DNA of 13,063 bases, taken from positions 1 to 13,063 of the forward strand of contig JAUWSD010000010.1 in assembly GCA_030610225.1 (NCBI GenBank), in the 5' to 3' direction. Positions 6,870 through 12,990 of the stretch are shown one piece after another; position 1 is the stretch's first letter; the number at the start of each line of letters is the position of its first letter. Below the pieces are notes generated by a model. It saw only the letters and a program-made list of their open reading frames with translations. It searched no databases and was not told the DNA's origin. Both the position numbers and the translations under genes were made by a program. This DNA is from Chloroflexota bacterium (GTDB lineage: Bacteria > Chloroflexota > Anaerolineae > Anaerolineales > UBA11579).

Positions 6870-7502
6870 ATGTACATTGCTATAGAAGGTGTGATCGGAG
6901 TAGGAAAAACAACGCTGGCCAGGAAACTTCAAGACAGGTTTGACGCAGAACTTCAACTGGAAGTTTTTGAAGAAAATCCATTCCTCGCGGATTTCTATCA
7001 GGACAGAGAGCGTTACGCTTTTCAAACACAGATATTCTTTTTACTCAGCAGGTATCACCAGCAGAGAAGATCTGTGAAAGATATAGTGGATAATGACAAG
7101 AACCTGATGACAGATTACACCTTTTCAAAAGATGCATTATTCGCCAGCATAAATCTCATTGGAGATGAGCTGGAAATGTATTACCGCGTGCACGAAGCGC
7201 TGAAAGAAAAGATCCGCCCTCCAGACCTGATCATCTTTTTGCAGGCCGATACGGATGTCTTGATGGAACGCATCACGCTCCGCGATCGGGTTTATGAGCG
7301 GGATATGGACAGGGAATACATTGATATTCTAAACAATCGTTATAACGAATTTTTTACACACCATTACCAGGGGCCGGACGTGCTGTCCATTGACACTAAT
7401 ACCATTAACATTATCAAGAACCCTGAAGACCTGGATCTTATTGAGAACATGATCTGGGACAAACTCAAGAAGGTTGCGTTCCAGGCTGACTTGATCCCAT
7501 AA
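6870..7502 (+). CDS. Deoxynucleoside kinase (dAK/dGK-like)
   Basis: A 210-residue cytoplasmic kinase of the deoxynucleoside kinase family, which phosphorylates deoxynucleosides at the 5' position for nucleotide salvage. The P-loop GVIGVGKTT is at 7-15. FEENPFLADFYQD (33-45) carries the likely catalytic acid Glu34/35. YAFQTQIFFLLSRY (49-62) contributes the base-binding Gln. The LID arginines are in RDRVYERDMDREYI. The position where many family members have Asp-Arg-Ser reads TDYTFSKD (Asp82-Tyr83). Substrate preference among dA, dG and pyrimidines is not readable. I chose the ATG at 6870 because it starts directly at the first beta strand (MYIAIEG) and has GGAG 9 nt upstream. In-frame upstream candidates at 6786 (TTG) and 6828 (ATG) would add an unconserved tail. 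The 178-nt divergent gap to the nucleotidyltransferase should hold its promoter, which I could not identify with confidence. Confidence 0.9.
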   Translation: MYIAIEGVIGVGKTTLARKLQDRFDAELQLEVFEENPFLADFYQDRERYAFQTQIFFLLSRYHQQRRSVKDIVDNDKNLMTDYTFSKDALFASINLIGDELEMYYRVHEALKEKIRPPDLIIFLQADTDVLMERITLRDRVYERDMDREYIDILNNRYNEFFTHHYQGPDVLSIDTNTINIIKNPEDLDLIENMIWDKLKKVAFQADLIP

Positions 7503-7513
7503 AAGAAGGGGAT

Positions 7514-8509
7514 ATGAGAATAGACCAAGAAGTTTTATTCAATATTGCAAAAAGCACAGCAGAAGAAAGCGCTGTTGATGAGCCCTGGGTATTGGCTGTT
7601 TACCTGACAGGTTCTGTTGTTGACGGAGAGCCATTGATAGGGGGGACAGCAGATGTTGATCTTGTGATCGTCCACGATGAAGAAATGGAAGGGCGGGAGC
7701 TCAGGCGCATCACAGAGGATGTGCACTTAGACATCCTTCAGCACCCGTGCTCATTTTATAAAGATGGAAGAAATCTGAGAATAGACCCTGTCTGGGGACA
7801 CGCACTATATCGCTGCCAACCATTGTATGACCCCAAGCATTTTATGAATATTATTCAGGCCAGCGTCCGGGGCATGTATAAAGATCCTGAGTTTGCAGCT
7901 CAAAGGGTAGATGTTCAACTAAGCAAAGCCCGAAGTACTTGGCTGGAATTTCATAATCAGGCGCCAGAAAATGGAAAAAACACAAGCTGGAAATATCTGG
8001 AAGCGGTCAAGAACTGCGCAAATGCAGTCTCCTGCCTGAATGGCGGTCCACTTTCCACCAGAAGTTTTATGCGGCAGTATCAGGACTCAGTTAATGAAAT
8101 TGGCGCTCCAGGACTCTACCAGGGACTTCTAGGGCTGCTGGGGGGCTTTGAAGTTGAGGAAAAACTGCCTGCAAAGTGGTTTGATGAATGGAAAGAGGTT
8201 TTTAGTGCTGTTGATGGCGTTGAGGGACTGGAAGAGTTGGATCATGTTCGGCAACCATATTATTTCAGAGCTGTAGAGGCTCTGACTGAAAGCGAAGAAC
8301 CGAGCCATGCTTTTTGGCCAATGCTTTACACGTGGAACATGGCGATTAAAAACATCAATGATGAAGAGTTGTTAAAAAAATGGGATGCGATCTTTTCAAA
8401 GCTGGGCCTTACTGGCCCGGGCTTTGAAAACAGGTTAGAGGGATTTGACCTCTATCTTGACCAGGTGGAAGCACTGGTAGAAGACTGGAAGAAATACCAC
8501 GGAATTTAA
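7514..8509 (+). CDS. Pol-beta-superfamily nucleotidyltransferase-domain protein of unknown function
   Basis: A 331-residue protein starting 11 nt after the deoxynucleoside kinase stop, with AAGGGG directly before its ATG, so the two are almost certainly one operon. The N-terminal 90 residues look like a minimal nucleotidyltransferase fold: LAVYLTGSVVDGEP with the Gly-Ser of the family motif (33-34), then TADVDLVIV with metal-binding Asp47 and Asp49, and HLDIL with a third Asp73. The remaining 240 residues are mostly helical and Trp/Tyr-rich, resembling in outline the helical partner domain of aminoglycoside-nucleotidyltransferase-like proteins. I do not recognise a named family. It may transfer a nucleotide to a small molecule or protein; pairing with a nucleoside kinase is suggestive only. 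No signal peptide or membrane segment is visible. A strong terminator follows the stop. Confidence 0.8.
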   Translation: MRIDQEVLFNIAKSTAEESAVDEPWVLAVYLTGSVVDGEPLIGGTADVDLVIVHDEEMEGRELRRITEDVHLDILQHPCSFYKDGRNLRIDPVWGHALYRCQPLYDPKHFMNIIQASVRGMYKDPEFAAQRVDVQLSKARSTWLEFHNQAPENGKNTSWKYLEAVKNCANAVSCLNGGPLSTRSFMRQYQDSVNEIGAPGLYQGLLGLLGGFEVEEKLPAKWFDEWKEVFSAVDGVEGLEELDHVRQPYYFRAVEALTESEEPSHAFWPMLYTWNMAIKNINDEELLKKWDAIFSKLGLTGPGFENRLEGFDLYLDQVEALVEDWKKYHGI

Positions 8510-8535
8510 TTTTCAAAGAAGTTTACATCGGATAA

Positions 8536-8561
8536 AAAAAGCTCCCCAAAGGGAGCTTTTT
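8536..8561 (+). terminator. Bidirectional rho-independent terminator
   Basis: A perfect 11-bp stem (8536-8546 with 8551-8561) has GC core GCTCCC/GGGAGC, a CAAA loop, an A-run on the left and a T-run on the right. It sits 26 nt after the nucleotidyltransferase-domain gene (+) and 15 nt after the stop of the convergent Ig-like/Zn-ribbon gene (-), so it can serve both operons. Confidence 0.93.
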
Positions 8562-8576
8562 AGTTAAATTAATTGT

Positions 8577-9338
8577 CTAGTGATCAAAACGCGAATCATC
8601 GATCATCTTGCGCATTTTGTCTTCTTCGCTTTCCGGACTCTTGCCATTCTTGACCTCAGCTGATTCCAGATATCTGGCTTCAGCTTCAATCAGCGCTGAG
8701 GCGGACGCTCTGGGGCGGATGGACATCTTCCCGCAGTGGGGGCATTTCTCGAGTTTTCCTACCAAAAGATTGGGGCTTATGAAATTCCTGCTGAAGGGCA
8801 GGGCGCACCTGGGGCAAACTGCTCCGCCAGCCGCACCATATTTACCGGGAGTGAAGGGAGCACCTTTCTTTCTGCGTGAAAATTGAAAAGCAAAACTGGC
8901 TACAGTTACCAAAGCTAAAGCAATAAGGATTGGTAAGACTATCCCCGACATGTTTTCAAGCACCGAAGATTCACTTAGGATTGTTCGTGAAAGCGTATTG
9001 GATTGGACGGTGCTTCCATCTGTTAAGTACCCCACCGCACTGAAGGTAACTTGTCCAGGCTCAATGATCTCTGTGTTGAACTGCAGCTTATAGGGAGCTT
9101 CAGTATCTTCTCCTAAAACAGTATCGCCATAGTAGAAAACGACCTTTTCAAGCTTGCTGTCACTGGACGCTGAGATCGTAAACGCACCTTGGATCTCACC
9201 GCCAAAACTGGCGTAGCCCATGTTTTTACTTAGCCCAATATTGATCTGGGGAGTTTCGTCCTGCGCCTGCACAACAGGCGTTAACATCAATGAAACTGCA
9301 ACAATTAGCACAAACGTTCTATACAATCTTTTTGTCAT
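8577..9338 (-). CDS. Secreted-Ig-like, single-TM, cytoplasmic Zn-ribbon protein (last gene of ABC operon)
   Basis: A 253-residue predicted type I membrane protein. A signal peptide (1-25, ending VVQA) precedes an extracytoplasmic domain (26-125). This resembles the bacterial Ig-like Big_7 type in its wording KVVFYYGDTVLGEDTEAPY, then a Thr/Val-rich strand and VGYLTDGSTVQS. One TM helix (about 132-154) ends at the basic SRRKK stop-transfer. The cytoplasmic part has a zinc ribbon, CPRC (175-178) and CPHC (199-202), and a charged C-terminal tail. I do not recognise a named family. The ATG at 9338 is 2 nt after the permease stop and has GGAAG 5 nt upstream, so translation is probably coupled. A GTG at 9350 is in frame but would overlap the permease and lacks support. 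The role is unknown; as the last gene of an ABC-2 exporter operon it may be an accessory or sensing subunit. Confidence 0.82.
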   Translation of the reverse strand: MTKRLYRTFVLIVAVSLMLTPVVQAQDETPQINIGLSKNMGYASFGGEIQGAFTISASSDSKLEKVVFYYGDTVLGEDTEAPYKLQFNTEIIEPGQVTFSAVGYLTDGSTVQSNTLSRTILSESSVLENMSGIVLPILIALALVTVASFAFQFSRRKKGAPFTPGKYGAAGGAVCPRCALPFSRNFISPNLLVGKLEKCPHCGKMSIRPRASASALIEAEARYLESAEVKNGKSPESEEDKMRKMIDDSRFDH

Positions 9339-9340
9339 TA

Positions 9341-10138
9341 TTACTTCCACTTTGTAAGAATTTTCTCTCGCTGGAACAACTGCGTGGCGATATAGAGCAT
9401 TACTATATCAATAACCAATAAAATTAACGCGATCCAGATTGTAACAGATAGATTCATTTGGATCAGCCCAAATGTCTGAGCCATGAACAAGCCGATCAGC
9501 GGAATAATTACCAGTGATGAAATCTGCTCAGCAACTCGCGGGTCATTAACTCGTGTTGAGATCATCACTGCTGCGCTAACTCCGAATACTGAAAGTAGAG
9601 GCGCAACTCCAAAGATCAATAGAAGCCACATTGGACTGAGGATCAGGGTGACTAAATCTGTATTGCCAAGGATAATTATTGTTCCGACGATGAAGGCCAC
9701 AAAAGAAATCCAAGTAACAGTTACAGCCGGAATCACAGCAGCCATGGATTTTCCAAATAAGAGCTCAATGGTGGTGATCGGTGTCGCTAAAAGAGGCTCG
9801 AGGGTTTTGGTCGATTTCTCGCCAACAATACTGTATGAGGCGATCGTTGCAGGGATCATGACCGGCATGATCAGGAAGAGCAGGAGGAACTGGATCACAA
9901 CCAGATACTGCGCGCAGGCAGCACCAGATAATCCCTCACACAGTGAAACCATCTCAGCCGGAATCTGATCCACAGAACCAGCCATCTCACTCAAAGCACC
10001 TGAGCCGCTCATCTGATAGAGGGTGATCAATGGGATTAAGATGAACATAATTGGCATAAGGACAATTACGTATAACACCATCTTGTTCTTGAATACTTCG
10101 CGCCATTCTTTCAGGGTAACCTGCCAGGACTTATTCAT
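9341..10138 (-). CDS. ABC-2 type transporter permease
   Basis: A 265-residue inner-membrane subunit of an ABC-2 (export-type) transporter. Six hydrophobic segments are visible at about 19-41, 78-103, 132-158, 167-193, 207-227 and 231-254. The conserved ABC-2 stretch YSIVGEKSTKTLEPLLATPI (102-121) lies between TM2 and TM3, which is the usual ATPase-contact region. The loop between TM1 and TM2 holds two cysteines (67 and 75), possibly disulfide-bonded outside. The ATG has AAAGGAGG 6 nt upstream and overlaps the end of the ATPase gene by 8 nt, so the two subunits are translated in step. Two copies would pair with two ATPase subunits. The exported substrate is unknown; family members export lipids, polysaccharides, peptides, drugs or Na+. 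Confidence 0.93.
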   Translation of the reverse strand: MNKSWQVTLKEWREVFKNKMVLYVIVLMPIMFILIPLITLYQMSGSGALSEMAGSVDQIPAEMVSLCEGLSGAACAQYLVVIQFLLLFLIMPVMIPATIASYSIVGEKSTKTLEPLLATPITTIELLFGKSMAAVIPAVTVTWISFVAFIVGTIIILGNTDLVTLILSPMWLLLIFGVAPLLSVFGVSAAVMISTRVNDPRVAEQISSLVIIPLIGLFMAQTFGLIQMNLSVTIWIALILLVIDIVMLYIATQLFQREKILTKWK

Positions 10139-11069
10139 TGATTTCCTCCTTTATGTTATTGTTGATCAGGTGCAGATAAACATCCTCAAGGCTGTGTCGT
10201 ATCTCACCAATGAATTGGATCTCAGCGCCCTGCTTCACAAGCAGGTTTACAAGTTCAGGGTTTCGTTCTTCCGGATCGGGCAGGGAGATGACAAGCTTAT
10301 TGTCCAGCACCTGGCAGCTCCGCACAAAATCATATTTCCGAATTGATTCAGCATAGGTTTCTTTTGCATCCGAGAGGTGAAAAACTACCGATCGCTCATA
10401 AAGCTGTCGGCGCAGATTGGCGGGAGTGTCCAGGGCAAGCAGCTCTGTCTGGAAAACGGCAACCCGGTCACAGAGGCGGTCGGCCTCATCAAGGTTATGA
10501 GTACAGATCATGATCGTGCGACCCTCTTCTTTTAGTTCAGATATAAAATCACGCACCATTTTTGCGGCAACGGGGTCAAGCCCGCTGGTGGGTTCGTCCA
10601 ATAGAAGAACCCGTGGTTCATGCAACAATGCACGGGCGATCGCCAATTTCTGTTTCATACCTTTTGAAAAAGTGCCGACTTCTTCTCTTCGCCTTTGCCA
10701 GAGCCCCAGCATCTGCAGATATTTTTTGATCTGGGTATCGGGATCTTCTACTTCGTATAAAGAAGCGAAGAAAGCCAGATTTCTCTCTGCGCTCAGGCGA
10801 TCGTACATCCCGGGTGATTCTGTCAGGATACCGACATTCTTGCGGATTTCATAGTCATCTGTGCCGACCTTATAGCCTGCGACCGATGCTTCTCCGCTGG
10901 TTGGTGAGATCAGGGAGGTGAGCATGCGGAGGGTGGTTGTTTTACCAGCGCCGTTCGGGCCCAGCAAGCCAAAAACCTCTCCTTGCGGGATTGAGATACT
11001 AAGGCGGTCAACCGCAGTTAGCTCTCCAAATTTCTTGCATATATTGTTTGTTACGATCATTTCAGTCAT
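10131..11069 (-). CDS. ABC transporter ATP-binding protein (ABC-2/DrrA-like)
   Basis: A 312-residue cytoplasmic ATPase that powers the adjacent permease. Walker A is GPNGAGKT (37-44). The Q-loop region is ILTESPGMYDRLSAERNL (81-98), with Glu in the Q position as is common in this branch. The signature is FSKGMKQKLAIARAL (134-148), Walker B is VLLLDEP (154-160) with a D-loop SGLDP, and the switch His191 is in CTHNLDEAD. About 90 residues follow the nucleotide-binding domain, as in DrrA-type proteins. Its start ATG overlaps the stop of the YhfC-like gene by 8 nt (ATGACTGA), and its own end overlaps the permease start by 8 nt. A second in-frame ATG at codon 4 is possible. Substrate unknown. Confidence 0.95.
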   Translation of the reverse strand: MTEMIVTNNICKKFGELTAVDRLSISIPQGEVFGLLGPNGAGKTTTLRMLTSLISPTSGEASVAGYKVGTDDYEIRKNVGILTESPGMYDRLSAERNLAFFASLYEVEDPDTQIKKYLQMLGLWQRRREEVGTFSKGMKQKLAIARALLHEPRVLLLDEPTSGLDPVAAKMVRDFISELKEEGRTIMICTHNLDEADRLCDRVAVFQTELLALDTPANLRRQLYERSVVFHLSDAKETYAESIRKYDFVRSCQVLDNKLVISLPDPEERNPELVNLLVKQGAEIQFIGEIRHSLEDVYLHLINNNIKEEINE

Positions 11070-12024
11070 ATTTACTCTCTTCCAACCTGGATTTTAAATC
11101 ATCTTCTACATTGATATTTTTAATAGGTTTTAGGGGTAAAACACCCTGATCGACGACAGGGTCAGGCATTGAAATAATATATTCTTTTCTGAACCTTGAG
11201 ATTATTAGCAAAGAGGCTAGCGCCAATATAAATAGAATTACCTCAGTGGTAAGTGCCCCGTATGATACGGATCCATAGACTGCTACCGTGTCTATCAGGG
11301 TGTGGAAAAGCAAGGCTGCGACTAGCCACCTGGCCTCTTTGCGCAGGACTGCACGCTGAACAAGCAGCGCCATACCGATGTGCATAGTAATAGCGAGGAG
11401 TCTCTCAAGGGCGCCTAGTATATGCATCCACCAGGGAGTTGCCCAGAAATGCTCGATTTGCAAAATAACCAGATCGACTTGTTCAACCGGGACGGACCCC
11501 GTGAGCACATCAGGCGAGGCACCCTGAAGGGTGAGCATCTGTAAAAAAGTGTAAAGGACGAGAATGCAGAGAAGGATCGCTTCGATCCCGCCGTGCCCAG
11601 CCCCAAACATAACTCCAGCTTCCCACGAACTATGCTCAGATAAATATTTTCGATAGACGAAATATCGGGAGAATTCCTCGAATATTCCTGCTGAAAGCCC
11701 GTATAAGAGGCCGATGAATAGAAGATCAAGGGTCTTTGGGAGCATCTCTAAACCTAAGGACGTAACTACAGGTTCAAGGATATAGGAGTTGAAAGGGATG
11801 TGCAGCACCTGGGAAAGCACAAAGGTCAGCGCTCCTATCCCAAACAGGGCCCAGTCGGCCTTTGTAAGGTTGAATATCAGTGCTCCGATCGAGAGAGGCA
11901 GCACAAACATCAGCACGGCGTTCAGAAAAGCGGGGGTAATATCCGGGGAAAGTAGCCAGGAAACAAAAATAAGCCCCACAAGAATTACCGCGCTAATGAT
12001 CAGGAAGGTTCTATTTGTGTTCAT
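11062..12024 (-). CDS. YhfC-type intramembrane (glutamic/metallo) protease family membrane protein
   Basis: A 320-residue polytopic membrane protein with about 7-8 hydrophobic segments and a charged cytoplasmic tail (about 278-320). The conserved polar residues inside membrane segments match what I recall of the YhfC family, relatives of CPBP/PrsW-type proteases: EEFSR (Glu116, Glu117, Arg120), GAGHGGIEA (His144, Glu148), ALERLLAITMHIG (Glu207, Arg208, His215) and LLFHTLIDT (His241). The family is predicted, mostly not proven, to cleave peptides within the membrane. It is the first gene of the operon with the ABC ATPase and permease. Its ATG follows a weak AAGAG Shine-Dalgarno that lies within a small hairpin. 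Immediately upstream are two parS-like palindromes and a good -10 box. A protease-exporter pair suggests peptide maturation and export, or protection against membrane-active peptides; this is inference. Confidence 0.85.
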   Translation of the reverse strand: MNTNRTFLIISAVILVGLIFVSWLLSPDITPAFLNAVLMFVLPLSIGALIFNLTKADWALFGIGALTFVLSQVLHIPFNSYILEPVVTSLGLEMLPKTLDLLFIGLLYGLSAGIFEEFSRYFVYRKYLSEHSSWEAGVMFGAGHGGIEAILLCILVLYTFLQMLTLQGASPDVLTGSVPVEQVDLVILQIEHFWATPWWMHILGALERLLAITMHIGMALLVQRAVLRKEARWLVAALLFHTLIDTVAVYGSVSYGALTTEVILFILALASLLIISRFRKEYIISMPDPVVDQGVLPLKPIKNINVEDDLKSRLEESKYD

Positions 12025-12039
12025 AACACTCTTAGTGTT
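12025..12039 (-). promoter_or_regulatory. Small hairpin covering the ribosome binding site of the YhfC-like gene
   Basis: AACACT (12025-12030) pairs with AGTGTT (12034-12039) around a 3-nt loop. On the minus-strand RNA the AAGAG Shine-Dalgarno lies in the loop and one arm, directly next to the ATG at 12022-12024. One arm also shares 4 nt with the left parS site. It could dampen translation; it is short and may be chance. Confidence 0.35.
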
Positions 12040-12051
12040 TCACGTGAAACA
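12036..12051. promoter_or_regulatory. parS: parS site 1 (ParB binding site)
   Basis: TGTTTCACGTGAAACA is a perfect 16-bp palindrome identical to the broadly conserved bacterial parS consensus bound by ParB. It starts 12 nt upstream of the YhfC-like start codon and would lie in that operon's 5' UTR if the TATAAT at 12067-12072 is used. Confidence 0.88.
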
Positions 12052-12066
12052 TTTTTTATTCAGGTA

Positions 12067-12072
12067 ATTATA
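12067..12072 (-). promoter_or_regulatory. Candidate -10 box for the YhfC/ABC operon
   Basis: On the minus strand a perfect TATAAT lies at 12072-12067, with transcription expected to begin near 12060, about 36 nt before the start codon. No good -35 hexamer is found at 16-18 nt; that position falls inside the second parS palindrome (12086-12115). The promoter assignment rests on the -10 box and its position only. Confidence 0.5.
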
Positions 12073-12085
12073 ATCATTTTAATTT

Positions 12086-12115
12086 CCAACAATGTTTCAC
12101 GTGAAACATTGTTGG
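12086..12115. promoter_or_regulatory. parS: parS site 2 within a perfect 30-bp palindrome
   Basis: The core TGTTTCACGTGAAACA (12093-12108) is the second exact parS consensus. Symmetry continues 7 nt further on each side (CCAACAA / TTGTTGG), giving a perfect 30-bp palindrome with no loop. Its centre is 57 bp from that of site 1. It begins 13 nt after the stop of the two-TM protein gene and overlaps the -35 position of the candidate operon promoter. As RNA it could also form a long hairpin at the end of the upstream transcript, but no U-tract follows. Confidence 0.9.
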
Positions 12116-12128
12116 TGTATTTTGCTCA

Positions 12129-12650
12129 CTATCTTCTGCGCTTGATGATGAAAATTACCCCAAATATTACAACCATAAAGCCGAGTATGGAGATGACAAT
12201 AGGTGTTGTGCTCCAATCAATATCGACAGGCGTGGAACTTTTAGTAAGCTGGGAATATACCGCGGCTCCTAAGCCTAAAAACACTAATAAAAGCGCAATG
12301 AAAATCTCAGTTGATTTGGTTGATCTCCCGTAACGGGAACGGTAGGGGTCAATTCCGGGAGGGAGGCTGAAATCGTTGTTCCTGGCAGACTTGGGGCGCT
12401 TGAACCTCACCCTGCCGTTATCAAGTTTCTCGAGTATTTCCCAGCCAGACATGGCCTCTTCTTCAATTAGTATTTGCAGGGTTTCTGGTCTTCTGAATGC
12501 GCCTGAATCTGAACGCACGATCTTGAATTCCCAGTTGTTATCCAGTTCATCTTTGTTATAAGTGGTCATTTTTTCTTCCTCTTCTTCCATGCGTTTTCGT
12601 TTTTTCTCAGCATGTGCAGCAGCAATTGCTCCGTGTGGAAAGTATGCCAT
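12129..12650 (-). CDS. Two-TM membrane protein with charged N-terminal domain, unknown function
   Basis: A 173-residue protein I cannot name. Residues 14-28 are highly charged (AEKKRKRMEEEEEK), possibly a short coiled coil. Residues 36-86 form a compact soluble segment (WEFKIVRSDSGAFRRPETLQ, then a Glu-rich MSGWEILEKLDNGRVRFKRP), reminiscent of small DUF4177-like domains. Two TM helices follow (about 115-133 and 150-169), ending in KRRR, so both ends are probably cytoplasmic. The start ATG at 12650 has GGAG 8 nt upstream. An internal ATG at codon 28 also has a purine-rich run before it and could give a 146-residue form. It lies 15 nt downstream of the Zn-ribbon gene, so the two are likely co-transcribed. 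Confidence 0.8.
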   Translation of the reverse strand: MAYFPHGAIAAAHAEKKRKRMEEEEEKMTTYNKDELDNNWEFKIVRSDSGAFRRPETLQILIEEEAMSGWEILEKLDNGRVRFKRPKSARNNDFSLPPGIDPYRSRYGRSTKSTEIFIALLLVFLGLGAAVYSQLTKSSTPVDIDWSTTPIVISILGFMVVIFGVIFIIKRRR

Positions 12651-12665
12651 ATTATTTCTCCAAAT

Positions 12666-12905
12666 TTACCCGGCGAACAGGATATCGATTAGATCACCTA
12701 TATCGCTGCGCCCTTCAAGGACCTTCAGGTTATATACTTCTGTGAATCCGCAGTTCAGGCAGGACACAAAAGCGAATTTATTCAGCTGGATATCCATAAA
12801 GCGGGATAATCCTGTCCCGGACATGGCCAATTTATCGACTTTTGCGCCGACACTCTTGCACTTAGGACATTCAAATTGTTGCTCAAATACTTGTTGGACT
12901 TTCAT
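12666..12905 (-). CDS. Small Zn-ribbon (nucleic-acid-binding-like) protein
   Basis: A 79-residue protein with two CxxC knuckles, CPKC (13-16) and CLNC (49-52), separated by 32 residues. This matches the small zinc-ribbon proteins formerly grouped as DUF2082 (zinc_ribbon_13-like) and described as putative nucleic-acid-binding proteins. The FEC(P)KC start, the FVSCLNCGFTEVY second knuckle and the C-terminal tail of about 20 residues fit that pattern. No signal or membrane segment is present. AAGGAAG lies about 5 nt before the ATG. The next gene in the direction of transcription encodes the two-TM protein 15 nt away. The function of the family is not established. Confidence 0.87.
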   Translation of the reverse strand: MKVQQVFEQQFECPKCKSVGAKVDKLAMSGTGLSRFMDIQLNKFAFVSCLNCGFTEVYNLKVLEGRSDIGDLIDILFAG

Positions 12906-12938
12906 CTATCTTCCTTATTGATTATTTTGTTATTGCAG

Positions 12939-12955
12939 TTGAAGCGCAGCTTCAA
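12939..12955. repeat. Perfect 7-bp inverted repeat upstream of the Zn-ribbon gene
   Basis: TTGAAGC (12939-12945) and GCTTCAA (12949-12955) are separated by GCA. The repeat lies about 34-50 nt upstream of the Zn-ribbon start, where its promoter would be expected. It could be an operator or a leader hairpin. Confidence 0.4.
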
Positions 12956-12959
12956 TCAA

Positions 12960-12990
12960 ACAATAAATGAAGTGTTATCTCATTTATTGT
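12960..12990 (-). terminator. Candidate terminator hairpin of the gene entering from the right
   Basis: ACAATAAATGA (12960-12970) and TCATTTATTGT (12980-12990) form a perfect 11-bp, AT-rich stem with a 9-nt loop. On the minus strand it overlaps the stop codon of the partial membrane protein (12984-12986) and is followed by TTTGATT. The AT-rich stem makes it a weak candidate terminator. Confidence 0.45.

Noticed and set aside
9483..9968. A 161-codon + strand open frame opposite the ABC-2 permease
   Set aside because: It is fully contained in a well-supported membrane protein gene on the other strand and reads as an antisense shadow without domain features.
12086..12115. The 30-bp palindrome read as a rho-independent terminator for the two-TM protein gene
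   Set aside because: It has no loop-forming centre or following U-tract, and its core is an exact parS sequence also present 57 bp away.
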